The position numbers and the translations under genes were made by a program. Under the pieces are notes generated by a model that was given only the letters and a program-made list of their open reading frames with translations, did no database searches and was not told where the DNA came from. Shown one piece after another: positions 33,518 to 42,026 of a stretch of 54,835 bases of DNA (positions within the stretch are counted from its first letter, which is position 1; every line of letters begins with the position of its first letter). Where the stretch lies: contig CALWNO010000012.1 in assembly GCA_944382785.1 (NCBI GenBank), positions 1 to 54,835 on the forward strand, in the 5' to 3' direction. The DNA comes from an uncultured Gemmiger sp. Its GTDB lineage: Bacteria; Bacillota; Clostridia; Oscillospirales; Ruminococcaceae.

Positions 33518-34177
33518 TTATTCCCCGAATACCCTGGTGTAATCGGCCTTGAACTTTTCAATTCCCGCATCGGTGAGGGGATGGTGCAGCATCTGCAGGA
33601 TGACCTTGTAGGGCACGGTAGCAATGTCCGCCCCGGCCAGGGCGCAGTCAGTCACATGGATGGGATTGCGCACGCTGGCGGCAATGATCTGGGTCTGCAG
33701 ATCGGGATAATTCAGGAACATATCGTGGATGGTCTCGATCAGATTGATGCCCGGCTGGCCGATGTCATCCAGCCGTCCCAGGAAGGGGCTGACATAGGTG
33801 GCCCCGGCCCGGGCTGCCAGCAGCGCCTGGTTGGCGGAGAAGATCAGGGTGCAGTTGGTGGGGATGCCTTCCGCCGAAAGGACCTTGATGGCCTTGAGAC
33901 CTTCGGCGGTCATGGGGATCTTGACCACCATGTGCCTGGGGTCCAGCGCATAGATGGCCCGGCCTTCCGCAATCATCCCTTCCGCGTCGGCGGTGGTGGC
34001 CCTGACCTCCCCGCTGATAGGTCCGTCCACAATGGTGGCGATCTCGGCCAGAGTCTCGGCATAGTCCCGGCCCTCCTTGGCGATCAGGCTGGGATTGGTG
34101 GTGACACCGGCAATGACCCCCATGTCGTTGGCCTTGCGGATCTCCTCCACGTTAGCGGTATCAATAAACAGCTTCAT
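33518..34177 (-). CDS. fsa: Fructose-6-phosphate aldolase/transaldolase-like protein
   Basis: Class I aldolase of the small transaldolase family (219 residues, TalC/FSA type). Schiff-base lysine K86 is in MVVKIPMT. N-terminal [31 protein letters not shown] and the QAAL-like [27 protein letters not shown] block are typical. Whether it acts as transaldolase in the pentose phosphate pathway or as fructose-6-phosphate aldolase cannot be settled by sequence; Firmicute members are often true transaldolases. It is monocistronic. An imperfect inverted repeat (CAGTGG...CCACTG) lies upstream near 34286-34308, next to a TTGACA box. Confidence 0.9.
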   Translation of the reverse strand: MKLFIDTANVEEIRKANDMGVIAGVTTNPSLIAKEGRDYAETLAEIATIVDGPISGEVRATTADAEGMIAEGRAIYALDPRHMVVKIPMTAEGLKAIKVLSAEGIPTNCTLIFSANQALLAARAGATYVSPFLGRLDDIGQPGINLIETIHDMFLNYPDLQTQIIAASVRNPIHVTDCALAGADIATVPYKVILQMLHHPLTDAGIEKFKADYTRVFGE

Positions 34178-34367
34178 GCAGATTCACTCCTTGTATCGTT
34201 TCCTTGTTCCGGCCGCAGCAAGCGCCAGGGCCCTGCCCGGGCAGAGTCCCGGCTCCCCTGTGCTTCTGCCTTTTATTGTAGCGCAGTGGGAAAACAATTT
34301 CCACTGTTTTGTCAAAACAGGAAAATTCCCCGGCATTTTTTCTATATTTTCTGCACAAAAAATGCTC

Positions 34368-34396
34368 TTGTATCCCGGTACTTCTTCCCGTATAAT
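34368..34396 (+). promoter_or_regulatory. Promoter of the arabinofuranosidase gene
   Basis: TTGTAT, 17-base spacer, exact TATAAT; start codon about 55 bases downstream. Confidence 0.72.
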
Positions 34397-34450
34397 CGAG
34401 ACAGAGTATTTCCCCGCGCCGGACGCGGGTGGTTTTCAGGAGGGTTTTGT

Positions 34451-35911
34451 ATGTCCCACATCATCGTCAACGCCAACCGGTCGGCGGGCGTCATCAACAA
34501 GAACATCTACGGCCATTTTTCCGAGCATCTGGGCCGGTGCATCTACGGTGGGCTGGCCAACGCCGACGGCACCCTGCGCACCGATGTGGTCGCCGCCCTG
34601 AAAGAGCTGCATGTGCCGGTGCTGCGCTGGCCCGGCGGCTGCTTTGCGGATACCTACCACTGGCTGGACGGCGTGGGTCCCAAAGACCGTCGCAAGACCA
34701 TCGTGAACACCAACTGGGGCGGCGTGACCGAGGACAACGCCTTCGGTACCCATGAATTTATGGCCCTGTGCCGGGCGCTGGGGTGCGAGCCCTACATCTC
34801 CGGCAATGTGGGCAGCGGCACGGTGCAGGAATTTTCCGACTGGGTGGAGTACTGCAACATGCCCGGGCGCTCCCCCATGGCCGACCTGCGGCGGCAGAAC
34901 GGTCAGGAGGAACCCTTCAACGTGCGGTACTGGGGCATCGGCAACGAGACCTGGGGCGGCGGAGGCAACATGCGCCCGGAATTTTACGCCGATGTCTGCC
35001 GGCAGTATTCCTCCTTCCTGCGCAGCTACAGCCCCGACCTGAAGCCCTGCAAGATCGCCTGCGGCGCCAGCGAGGACGACTACCACTGGACCCGGGCAGT
35101 GGTGGAGAGCGCCGGCCGGGTCATCGACGCCATCAGCCTGCATTATTACACCATTCCCGGGGACAACTGGGGCGTCAAGGGCAGCGCTACCGACTTTGAC
35201 CGGGATACCTTCTATCACACCCTGCACCGTACCCTCTGGATGGAGGAGCTTATCGAAAATCACAGCCGCATCATCCGCCGGTTTGCCAAAGGCAAGAATA
35301 TCGGCCTGGTGGTGGACGAGTGGGGCACCTGGTACGATGTGGAACCGGGCACCAACCCGGGCTTCCTGTACCAGCAGAACACCATGCGGGACGCCCTGGT
35401 GGCGGCCATCAACCTGAACCTCTTCAACAACCACTGCGACACGGTGGTGATGGCCAACATTGCCCAGATGGTGAACGTGCTCCAGGCCATGGTGCTCACC
35501 CACGGGGACAAGCTGCTGCTGACCCCCACCTACCACGTGTTCCGGATGTTCCGGGATCACCAGGACGCCCGCCAGCTGGAATCCTACGCCGAGACCCGGC
35601 TGCTGGGCAGTGCCGAAGAACCGGTGCCGGACCTGCATGTATCGGCCAGCGAAGGGCCGAACGGCACCCTGCTGGTGACGGCGGTAAACCTGCACGACAC
35701 CGACGCCTGCCCGGTGGAGGTACTGCTCAGCGGCCGCAAGGCCAAATCCGTGACCGCCGAGACCCTGGCCGGAGCCCCCGCCGCCCACAACACCTTCGAT
35801 GCGCCGGACACGGTCCACCCCGTGCCGCTGGAAGTCCGGCTCACCGGCAGCGGCTTTGCGGCTCAGCTGCCCCCCTGCAGTGTGACTGCCTTCCGGGTCA
35901 CGACGGAATAA
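34451..35911 (+). CDS. Alpha-L-arabinofuranosidase, GH51
   Basis: Removes terminal arabinofuranose from arabinoxylan or arabinan oligosaccharides. It has 486 residues and no signal peptide, so it acts inside the cell on imported oligosaccharides. Acid/base E166 is in GIGNETWGGGG and nucleophile E290 is in LVVDEWGTWYDVEPG. LRWPGGCFADTYHW (58-71) and the C-terminal beta-sandwich after about 390 complete the GH51 plan. The start follows an AGGAGGG site. No transporter or xylanase lies beside it; GH3 and pullulanase elsewhere in the window suggest a broad plant-glycan diet. Confidence 0.95.
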   Translation: MSHIIVNANRSAGVINKNIYGHFSEHLGRCIYGGLANADGTLRTDVVAALKELHVPVLRWPGGCFADTYHWLDGVGPKDRRKTIVNTNWGGVTEDNAFGTHEFMALCRALGCEPYISGNVGSGTVQEFSDWVEYCNMPGRSPMADLRRQNGQEEPFNVRYWGIGNETWGGGGNMRPEFYADVCRQYSSFLRSYSPDLKPCKIACGASEDDYHWTRAVVESAGRVIDAISLHYYTIPGDNWGVKGSATDFDRDTFYHTLHRTLWMEELIENHSRIIRRFAKGKNIGLVVDEWGTWYDVEPGTNPGFLYQQNTMRDALVAAINLNLFNNHCDTVVMANIAQMVNVLQAMVLTHGDKLLLTPTYHVFRMFRDHQDARQLESYAETRLLGSAEEPVPDLHVSASEGPNGTLLVTAVNLHDTDACPVEVLLSGRKAKSVTAETLAGAPAAHNTFDAPDTVHPVPLEVRLTGSGFAAQLPPCSVTAFRVTTE

Positions 35912-35949
35912 CCCTCCCACAGCCGGCTGTTCCCGCACAAAAAAGAGAA

Positions 35950-35986
35950 AACCGCCCGCCGGGCTTGCTGCCTTCGGCGGGCGGTT
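35950..35986. terminator. Bidirectional terminator GH51 / DJ-1
   Basis: Arms AACCGCCCGCC / GGCGGGCGGTT with a 15-base loop and T-rich flanks on both strands, between convergent genes. Confidence 0.75.
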
Positions 35987-36004
35987 GCTTTGTTTATAGC
36001 GGCA

Positions 36005-36562
36005 TCAATAGCGGTAGACGATGGCGTTCTTCACGGTGGCGGAGGCATCCGGCCCGGCCAGGCGGGACGCCAGGGCCAGGGCAAAGGGGATGGCGGCGCC
36101 CAGGGCTTCGCCGGTGACGATGTTGCCGTCCACCGACAGGGGCAGGCCGGTGTACTCGGCCCCGCCGGCGGTGAGGGCTTCATCCATGCCGGGGTAGACG
36201 GTGGCGCGCTTGCCCTGAAGCAGGCCGAAGGCGGCCAGCACGGTGGGGGCGGCGCAGATGGCGGCCACGATCTTGCCGTCGGCGGCCATGCGGGTGCAGG
36301 CGTCCTTGACGGTGTCGCTGGCTTTCAGGTTGTTCACCCCCGGAATACCGCCGGGCAGGATGGCGGCGTCAAACTGGGAGTAGTCCAGTTCCTCGGCCAG
36401 GGCGTCGGCCACCACGTTCACCTGACGGGCGGAACGGACCACCTTTTCCCCGCCCACGGCGGCGATGGTCACCTCCACACCGGCGCGGCGCAGGATGTCC
36501 ACACACAGAAGGCCCTCGCACTCTTCCAGGCCGGGGGCAAAAAAGATCACAGCTTTGCTCAT
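36005..36562 (-). CDS. DJ-1/PfpI family protein (YajL/ThiJ-like)
   Basis: 185 residues in the DJ-1 flavodoxin-like fold. The nucleophile-elbow cysteine is C103 in VAAICAAPTVLA, and the partner acid is in GLEECEG (11-17). DAAILPGGIPGVNNL is also typical of the YajL/DJ-1 branch. Members act as protein or small-molecule glyoxalases, deglycases or oxidative-stress chaperones; the exact activity here is unknown. An AAAGGAG site precedes the start. It follows the DUF4870-like gene in the same direction with a gap of 25 bases, so the esterase, DUF4870 and DJ-1 genes may be co-transcribed. Confidence 0.9.
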   Translation of the reverse strand: MSKAVIFFAPGLEECEGLLCVDILRRAGVEVTIAAVGGEKVVRSARQVNVVADALAEELDYSQFDAAILPGGIPGVNNLKASDTVKDACTRMAADGKIVAAICAAPTVLAAFGLLQGKRATVYPGMDEALTAGGAEYTGLPLSVDGNIVTGEALGAAIPFALALASRLAGPDASATVKNAIVYRY

Positions 36563-36587
36563 AGGTTGTCACTCCTTTGATATTGGT

Positions 36588-36983
36588 TCAGAATGGATGG
36601 AAATTGCGGGTCACATTTTTGATGACCGGCAAGGAATCGGTATTTCCGCGCAGGGCACCCGCCAGCCCGATGAGGGCCAGGATGACCACCAGCACGGCAC
36701 AGCTCACCGCGAACTCATAGCAGTAGGGCACAAAGCCCATGGCGATAAAAGCGGCCACCAGGATCAGCAGCACCAGCCCCTGGTTCAGGTGGAACTGCAC
36801 AAACGCCTGCCGGCGCCGGGGGCTGCAGGCGGGGATCAGCCAAAGGGGTCCCAGATAGCACAGCGCCCCCATCCAGCGATCGGCGGCGGAGAGTGTCGGC
36901 ACCGCCGGGGTTGCCTCCGGGGCGGGCTGGGCCTGGGGCCGGGCAGCCCGGGCGGCCTGCTTGCGCCTGGACCGGCTGCTCAT
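36588..36983 (-). CDS. Small membrane protein, DUF4870-like
   Basis: 131 residues. An Arg/Ala/Pro-rich cytoplasmic start (about 35 residues) is followed by three hydrophobic segments: ALCYLGPLWLIP, the helix with VLLILVAAFIAMGFV after QFHLNQGL, and VSCAVLVVILALIGLAGAL. The F-H-x-N-Q-G-L motif between helices one and two is characteristic of DUF4870/Tic20-like small proteins. Function unknown. Its ATG overlaps the stop of the esterase gene by four bases, so the pair is translationally coupled. Confidence 0.7.
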   Translation of the reverse strand: MSSRSRRKQAARAARPQAQPAPEATPAVPTLSAADRWMGALCYLGPLWLIPACSPRRRQAFVQFHLNQGLVLLILVAAFIAMGFVPYCYEFAVSCAVLVVILALIGLAGALRGNTDSLPVIKNVTRNFHPF

Positions 36984-37750
36984 GCCTTGTCCTCCCCGCA
37001 GGGTTCCCCGAAGAGGATGTTCATATACAGGGGCACCTGCTGAGCCCAGGAGGCCTCACAGTGGGAGCCGCCCATCTGCAGGTAGGGGTAGACGGTGGCC
37101 CCGGCCTTCTGCAGGGCGCGGGTCACCTGCAGGGCGTTGTCGGTATACCGGGCCAGACCGTGCTGGCCTTTGGCTTCCTTTTCGCCCCAGCTGAAGAAGA
37201 TGTTGGTGTAGCCCCGCAGTTTTACCTTTTTCAGGTCGGCCATCAGGGGTTCCATGCACAGCCGCACCGAGGGGGACAGGCACCCCGCCTTGGAAAAGAC
37301 ATCATTGTGGGCCACAGCGGCATACAGGCTCATCAGCCCGCCCATGCTGCTGCCCGCAATGGCGGTGTGGGCACGGTCGGGCAGGGTGGGCCAGGTCTTG
37401 TCCACATAGGCCTTGAACTCCCCGCACAGCCAGTCCAGATACACCTTGCCGGTGCCGTGGATGCCGTCGAACCAGTCGCTGTCATAGGGGCAGTATTCTT
37501 CCAGCCGCTTGTTGCCTTCGTGGTTGCACTCCACCCCCACCACGATGTAGTCCGGATGGGCGTCGTAGTAGTCCTTCAGGCCCCAGCAGGTGCCGAAAGT
37601 GGCGGTTTCATCGAAAAAGAGGTTGTGGCCGTCGAACATGTAGATCACCGGATACCGTTTGCCGGAGGTCTGCCAGTCTTCGGGCAGATGGATGAATACC
37701 CGACGATCCAGCCCATAGGGGGTGATGCGGGTGGTAAAGGTTTCGACCAT
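36980..37750 (-). CDS. Putative esterase (PF00756/enterochelin-esterase-like)
   Basis: Alpha/beta hydrolase of 256 residues without a signal peptide. The nucleophile serine lies in IAGSSMGGLMSLYAA. The conserved opening YPVIYMFDGHNLFFDE is typical of the esterase D/IroE-like family, and the catalytic histidine is probably in MGGSHCEASWA near the C-terminus. Substrates of relatives include ferulate or acetyl esters on plant glycans and siderophore esters; which applies here is not clear. The start MVETFT has an AAAGGAGC site. It is the first gene of a three-gene minus-strand run with the DUF4870 and DJ-1 genes. Confidence 0.85.
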   Translation of the reverse strand: MVETFTTRITPYGLDRRVFIHLPEDWQTSGKRYPVIYMFDGHNLFFDETATFGTCWGLKDYYDAHPDYIVVGVECNHEGNKRLEEYCPYDSDWFDGIHGTGKVYLDWLCGEFKAYVDKTWPTLPDRAHTAIAGSSMGGLMSLYAAVAHNDVFSKAGCLSPSVRLCMEPLMADLKKVKLRGYTNIFFSWGEKEAKGQHGLARYTDNALQVTRALQKAGATVYPYLQMGGSHCEASWAQQVPLYMNILFGEPCGEDKA

Positions 37751-37788
37751 GGTCGGATCAGGCTCCTTTATATTGGGTTCCGTGAACC

Positions 37789-37817
37789 ATTGTACCGCAA
37801 CCGCTGCTTTTTCGCAA
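37789..37817 (-). promoter_or_regulatory. Promoter of the esterase operon
   Basis: TTGCGA, 17-base spacer, TACAAT on the minus strand, back-to-back with the EIIC promoter. Confidence 0.68.
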
Positions 37818-37822
37818 GGTGC

Positions 37823-37851
37823 TTGCATTCCCCTATGGGCCGTGCTACAAT
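37823..37851 (+). promoter_or_regulatory. Promoter of the EIIC-like gene
   Basis: TTGCAT, 17-base spacer, TACAAT, six bases away from the divergent -35 box of the esterase promoter. Confidence 0.68.
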
Positions 37852-37906
37852 GCTTTCAACCTTTTTGCCTTTTGGTGGAAACGCTCAAAAAACAGGAGGA
37901 ATTTTT

Positions 37907-38965
37907 GTGGCAAGTTTCAAGGAATTCTGCAAACGCAAGGACGTGATCTTCTCCGCCCACCGCTACGGCATTGACGCCATGGGCGCCATGGCCCAGGGGC
38001 TGTTCGCCAGCCTGCTCATCGGCACCATCATCAAGACTCTGGGCGAGCAGACCGGCCTGGCCTTTCTGGTGGACGCCGGCACCTACGCCACGGCGGTGGC
38101 GGGCCCGGCCATGGCGGCGTCCATCGGCTACGCCCTCAAAGCCCCCCAGCTGGTGCTGTTCAGCCTGATTGCGGTAGGCGGAGCAGCCAACACCCTGGGC
38201 GGGGCGGGCGGCCCCCTGGCCGTCTATCTCATCGCCATCGTGGCGGCGGAACTGGGCAAGCTGGTGAGCAAAGAGACCCGCATCGACATCCTGGTCACCC
38301 CGGCGGTGACCATCCTGGCCGGGGTGGGGCTCTCGGTGCTGTTTGCCCCGGCTATCGGGGCGGCGGCCTCGGCGGTGGGCAGCGTCATCATGTGGGCCAC
38401 CGAGCTCCAGCCCCTGCTCATGGGCATCATCGTGTCGGTGCTGGTGGGCGTGGCCCTGACCCTGCCCATCTCCTCGGCGGCCATCTGCGCCGCCCTGAGC
38501 CTGACCGGGCTGGCCGGCGGCGCCGCCGTGGCGGGCTGCTGCGCCCAGATGGTGGGCTTTGCGGTGATGAGCTGGAAGGAAAACGGCGTGGGCGGCCTGG
38601 TCAGCCAGGGCCTGGGCACCAGCATGCTGCAGATGCCCAACATCCTGCGCAATCCCCGGGTGTGGATTCCCCCCACGGTGATTTCGGCCATCACCGGGCC
38701 CCTGGCCACCTGCCTGTTCCGGCTGGAACAGAACGGCCCTGCCGTTTCCAGCGGCATGGGCACCTGCGGCATGGTGGGGCCCATCGGGGTGTACACCGGC
38801 TGGGTGGCCGATGCTGCCGCGGGCCTGCGCCCGGCGGTGTCCGCCTTTGACTGGGTGGGGCTGCTGCTCATCTGCATCGTCCTGCCCGCCGTGCTCACCC
38901 CGCTGGTGGCCATGCCCCTGCGCAAGGCCGGCTGGATCAAGGACGGCGACCTGACCCTCTCCTGA
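37907..38965 (+). CDS. PTS EIIC-like membrane transporter (PTS_EIIC_2 family), orphan
   Basis: 352 residues and about ten hydrophobic helices with many Gly/Ala segments, matching the PTS_EIIC_2 family (KRKDVIFSAHRYGIDAMGAMAQGLFASLLIGTI region near the start; LPISSAAICAALSLTGLAGGAAVAGC in the middle). No EIIA or EIIB domain is fused or adjacent, so phosphotransferase-coupled transport is unproven and the substrate unknown. The start is GTG 37907 (VASFKEF), fixed by an AGGAGG site nine bases before it; upstream ATG codons have no site. Confidence 0.82.
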   Translation: MASFKEFCKRKDVIFSAHRYGIDAMGAMAQGLFASLLIGTIIKTLGEQTGLAFLVDAGTYATAVAGPAMAASIGYALKAPQLVLFSLIAVGGAANTLGGAGGPLAVYLIAIVAAELGKLVSKETRIDILVTPAVTILAGVGLSVLFAPAIGAAASAVGSVIMWATELQPLLMGIIVSVLVGVALTLPISSAAICAALSLTGLAGGAAVAGCCAQMVGFAVMSWKENGVGGLVSQGLGTSMLQMPNILRNPRVWIPPTVISAITGPLATCLFRLEQNGPAVSSGMGTCGMVGPIGVYTGWVADAAAGLRPAVSAFDWVGLLLICIVLPAVLTPLVAMPLRKAGWIKDGDLTLS

Positions 38966-38978
38966 CAATCATACAAGG

Positions 38979-39019
38979 ACAGCCCCGGCGGCCTTGCGGC
39001 CTGCCGGGGCTGTTTTTTG
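38979..39019 (+). terminator. Intrinsic terminator after the EIIC-like gene
   Basis: Arms ACAGCCCCGGC / GCCGGGGCTGT with a 13-base loop, followed by six T. Confidence 0.9.
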
Positions 39020-39080
39020 TCGGTTTATGCACACCATTCCCCCGCCCTGCGTATGCTGAGGGCAAGGAGGCGATGGTCCC

Positions 39081-39821
39081 ATGAGACTTTCCAACGGCAC
39101 CGTTCTGCTCAGCTGGCCTTTGGCCCAGCACACCCTGACAGCCGGTTACTACTACAACAACGGCAGCTATCACGGCGCCATTGATATGCGGGCGGCGGTG
39201 GGTACCCCGGTCTATGCGGCGGAGCCCGGCACGGTGGACTGGACCCAGGTGTGGGACGGGCGCACCACCACCGGCAACCAGAGTTACGGCACCGCCCTGC
39301 GCATCCGCCACGCCAACGCCCAAGGCAAGACCCTGCAGACCCGGTACGCCCATCTGTCCAGCCTGGCGGTGGCGGCGGGCACCAATGTGTCGGAAGGTCA
39401 GCTCATCGGGTACAGCGGGCAGACCGGCAACGTGAGCGGTCCCCATCTGCACTTTGAGGTGATCTGGGACGGAGTGCGCCGCAACCCTCTGGTGTGGCTG
39501 GACGGAGACTTCAACACCGCGTCCTCCGCCGTGTACACCTACGGCCCCGGGGAGGGCCCGGTGCAGCGCCCTGCTCTGCCCACCGCCGCCAAACAGACGG
39601 TGGTCATCGGGCCGGTGTCGGTGGGAGACGCCGAGATCTACCGCAAGTTTGCGGACTGGCTGAACCTGCAGGGGCTGTATTCCATTGAGGACTACGACAA
39701 CGGCACCCGGGTGGTGGTGCTGGAAAACATCTCCGCCGGGGACGCCCAGATGGCCTATCTGCTGGCGGATTTTCTGGGGCTGGTGGAGCAGGGACTGTTC
39801 AAAAGCGAGCCGGTGAGCTGA
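39081..39821 (+). CDS. M23 family peptidase without a signal peptide
   Basis: 246 residues. The M23 domain begins almost at the N-terminus: zinc ligands H and D in YHGAIDMRAAVGTPV, a GxxxG turn, then HLHFEV near residue 121. The C-terminal 90 residues contain a repeat-like pair (VVIGPVSVGDAEIYRKFADWL and VVVLENISAGDAQMAYLLADFL) that resembles a small substrate-binding domain. There is no signal peptide or membrane segment, although M23 enzymes normally act on the wall; phage endolysin-like release or non-classical export are options. An AAGGAGG site fixes the ATG. Its stop lies only three bases from the facing arsC stop. Confidence 0.8.
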   Translation: MRLSNGTVLLSWPLAQHTLTAGYYYNNGSYHGAIDMRAAVGTPVYAAEPGTVDWTQVWDGRTTTGNQSYGTALRIRHANAQGKTLQTRYAHLSSLAVAAGTNVSEGQLIGYSGQTGNVSGPHLHFEVIWDGVRRNPLVWLDGDFNTASSAVYTYGPGEGPVQRPALPTAAKQTVVIGPVSVGDAEIYRKFADWLNLQGLYSIEDYDNGTRVVVLENISAGDAQMAYLLADFLGLVEQGLFKSEPVS

Positions 39822-39824
39822 GGG

Positions 39825-40232
39825 TCACACCCCGTTTTTCAGGCTGTCCCGCAGGGCCAGCACCTTCTGTTCGATGGCGGCGATGATCTGGCGGAATTCG
39901 GCGTCGCTCTTGCCGGGGGGGTCTTCCAGGCCCCAGTCCTCCCGCCGCTTACAGGGCAGGGCCGGACACTGGACGTTGCAGCCCATGGTGATGAGCACAT
40001 CCACCGGGGGCAGTTTGTCCAGGGTCTTGCTGTACTGGGTTTTCTCCATATCAATGCCGTACAGGTCCTTCATGAGGCGGACAGCGTCTTGGTTGATGCG
40101 GGGGACCGTCTCGGTACCGGCGGAACAGCTGGTGAACACGTCGGCGGCCAGATGCCGCCCCAGGGCTTCGGCCATCTGGCTGCGGCAGGAATTGTGCACG
40201 CAGACAAAGGCCACCACAGGCTTGTGCGCCAT
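39825..40232 (-). CDS. arsC: Arsenate reductase, low-molecular-weight phosphatase type
   Basis: Reduces arsenate to arsenite, which the permease can export. It has 135 residues: the phosphatase loop C11-VHNSC-R17 in VCVHNSCRSQMAEA, and redox cysteines C85, C89 and C94 in TMGCNVQCPALPCK, followed by the conserved WGLEDPPGK. The cysteine spacing (C-x3-C) differs from staphylococcal ArsC, as seen in many clostridial homologues. Regeneration is probably thioredoxin-linked, and a thioredoxin-like gene precedes it by one base. Last gene of the minus-strand resistance operon. Confidence 0.93.
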   Translation of the reverse strand: MAHKPVVAFVCVHNSCRSQMAEALGRHLAADVFTSCSAGTETVPRINQDAVRLMKDLYGIDMEKTQYSKTLDKLPPVDVLITMGCNVQCPALPCKRREDWGLEDPPGKSDAEFRQIIAAIEQKVLALRDSLKNGV

Positions 40233-40233
40233 C

Positions 40234-40563
40234 TCAGCCCCTCGCTTTCCTCAGCAGGGCCTTGGCCTGCTCCACGCTGAGTACCTGCCCGGCGCTGAGG
40301 ACCTGGCCGTCCACCACCAGGGCGGGGGTGGTCAGCACACCGTAGGCGGCGATCCGGGAGAAGTCGGTCACATGGCCCACCTCTTCCTGGATGTTCAGCT
40401 CCGCCAGGGCGGCGCACACCGCCCGCTCCAGAGCCTGGCAGTTGGCGCAGCCGCCGCCCAGGATCAGAATGGCGGCGTCGGGGTTGTCCGCCGGGGTGTT
40501 GCAGCCGGACGTGCAGCCGCAGGAAGTGGGTTCGGATTTTTTCTTGCCAAACAGAAAAGCCAT
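40234..40563 (-). CDS. Thioredoxin-like small redox-active disulphide protein
   Basis: 109 residues. An N-terminal Cys-rich stretch (TSCGCTSGCN, 13-22) precedes a thioredoxin-fold domain whose active-site C-x-x-C is GGGCANCQALERAV. The cis-proline loop appears as GVLTTPALVVDG. The family is known as small redox-active disulphide protein 2 and is often next to ArsP-type permeases and ArsC. It may reduce ArsC or pass metal/metalloid to the permease through the N-terminal cysteines. AGGGAGGAA precedes the start. Confidence 0.88.
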   Translation of the reverse strand: MAFLFGKKKSEPTSCGCTSGCNTPADNPDAAILILGGGCANCQALERAVCAALAELNIQEEVGHVTDFSRIAAYGVLTTPALVVDGQVLSAGQVLSVEQAKALLRKARG

Positions 40564-40584
40564 AAAATATTCCTCCCTGTAATA

Positions 40585-41589
40585 TTAGACCAGAAATACT
40601 TGAATTGTATTAAACAGGTAGCCCACCAGGACGATGCCCACCACACAGACGCTCACAAACACGGCCAGCAGCTTGGGTTTGACCGCCTTGCGCAGCATGA
40701 TGAGGGAAGGCAGGGACAGGGTGGTGACTGCCATCATAAAGGAGAGTACGGTGCCCAGCTGAGCGCCCTTGCCCAGCAGGGCTTCGGCCACCGGGATGGT
40801 GCCGAAGATATCGGCGTACATGGGCACGCCCACCAGCACGGCCAGCACCAGGCCCAGCGGGTTTCGGCTGCCCAGCACGGCGGTGACCCAGCTTTCGGGA
40901 ATCCAGTTGTGGATGAGGGCCCCCACCCCCACGCCGATGAGGATGTAGGGGAAAACCTTGCGCAGGGTACCCACCGCCTGGTTGCGGGCGTATCCAAGCC
41001 GGTCCCGCACCCGCAGCCGGGGCAGGTCCAGTTCCGGCGGGCGGGCGGCATGGCGGACAAAGTCCTCCACCTGGTCTTCCAGGTGGAGTTTTTCAATCAG
41101 AGAGCCGCCGATCACCGCAATGACCAGCCCCAGCACCACATACACCACGGCCACCTTGGCGCCGAAAATGCTCATGAGCAGCACCAGACTGCCCAGGTCC
41201 ACCATGGGGGAGGAGATCAGGAAGGAGAAGGTCACCCCCAGAGGCAGCCCTGCCCCGGTGAAGCCGATGAACAGCGGGATGGAGGAGCAGGAGCAGAAGG
41301 GGGTAACGGTGCCCAGCAGGGCGGCGGCGGTGTTGGCCCCCAGCCCGTGGAGCCGCCCCAGAATCCGGCGGCCCCGCTCCGGTGGGAAGTAGCTCTGGAT
41401 GTAGGAGATGGCGAAGATCAGCACACAGAGCAGTATGGTGATCTTGATCACATCATAGAAGAAAAATTGCAGGCTGCCGCCCAGCCGGGTGGTGCCATCC
41501 ACCCCCAGGGCCGCCAGTCCCCGGCCGATAAGCCGGTTGAGCCACTGCATGCCCAGCAGCTCGTTTTGAATCCATTGCCAGATTGCCAT
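40585..41589 (-). CDS. ArsP/SO_0444-type permease
   Basis: Integral membrane protein of 334 residues with about eight helices in two groups separated by a polar loop (about 165-205). The signature TPFCSCSSIPLFIGF lies in the third helix, with its cysteine pair likely in metal or metalloid binding. Relatives export arsenite, organoarsenicals, or copper/zinc. Neighbouring arsC and arsR favour arsenic. The start follows a GGAGTGA site. An own promoter and operator lie in the gap after arsR. Confidence 0.88.
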   Translation of the reverse strand: MAIWQWIQNELLGMQWLNRLIGRGLAALGVDGTTRLGGSLQFFFYDVIKITILLCVLIFAISYIQSYFPPERGRRILGRLHGLGANTAAALLGTVTPFCSCSSIPLFIGFTGAGLPLGVTFSFLISSPMVDLGSLVLLMSIFGAKVAVVYVVLGLVIAVIGGSLIEKLHLEDQVEDFVRHAARPPELDLPRLRVRDRLGYARNQAVGTLRKVFPYILIGVGVGALIHNWIPESWVTAVLGSRNPLGLVLAVLVGVPMYADIFGTIPVAEALLGKGAQLGTVLSFMMAVTTLSLPSLIMLRKAVKPKLLAVFVSVCVVGIVLVGYLFNTIQVFLV

Positions 41590-41624
41590 TTCAGGTCACT
41601 CCTTGTCTTGTACGGCAGAGCCAT

Positions 41625-41644
41625 ACATAAAAATATTTTGATGT
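41625..41644. promoter_or_regulatory. ArsR-type operator upstream of the permease
   Basis: A 20-bp palindrome ACATAAAAAT / ATTTTGATGT with one mismatched pair. It shares ACAT-(A/C)-AAAAT with the operator upstream of arsR. A possible minus-strand promoter TTGGCA-17-TTTATG overlaps it. Confidence 0.68.
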
Positions 41645-41652
41645 GTTTTGCC

Positions 41653-41679
41653 AAAAAAGGGCGCCGCAGGGTACGGCGC
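41653..41679 (-). terminator. Terminator after arsR
   Basis: Minus-strand stem GCGCCG / CGGCGC with loop TACCCTG, then CC and six T. It separates arsR from the permease transcript. Confidence 0.7.
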
Positions 41680-41685
41680 AGAGGT

Positions 41686-42009
41686 TCAGCGGCCGCAGGC
41701 GCAGCCGGAGGAACCGGATTCCTGTTCGGTGTTGGGGCGGGTGAGCTCCGCCAGCAGGTCCAGCGCCCGCTGCCGCCCGGTCTCACTCAGGCGGTAGTGG
41801 GTCCACTTGCCCACCTGGGTGCTTTCCACCAGGCCGGACTCACACAGGATCTTCATGTGGTAGGAAAGTCCCGGCTGGGTCAGGTCCAGGGGTTCCTGCA
41901 ATACGCAGGCGCACTTTTCCCCGCTGCGCAGCTGCTGCAGAATGGCCAGCCGCTTGGGGTCGCACAATGCCTTGAACACCTTTGCCTCGGCCTGAAAGTC
42001 CTGTGCCAC
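41686..42009 (-). CDS. arsR: ArsR family arsenite-responsive repressor
   Basis: 107-residue winged-helix repressor. The metalloid site is C33-A-C35 in GEKCACVLQEPL at the recognition helix entry, like the ELCVCDL of classical ArsR; an extra C-A-C lies four residues from the C-terminus. The DNA-reading region is LTQPGLSYHMKILCESGLV. It differs from the repressor at 30032, which has cadmium/zinc-type sites. Two operators with the same core (42027-42048 and 41625-41644) should both be targets. A terminator follows, so downstream genes depend partly on the second promoter. Confidence 0.92.
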   Translation of the reverse strand: MAQDFQAEAKVFKALCDPKRLAILQQLRSGEKCACVLQEPLDLTQPGLSYHMKILCESGLVESTQVGKWTHYRLSETGRQRALDLLAELTRPNTEQESGSSGCACGR

Positions 42010-42026
42010 GAGATCCCCTCCCCTTC

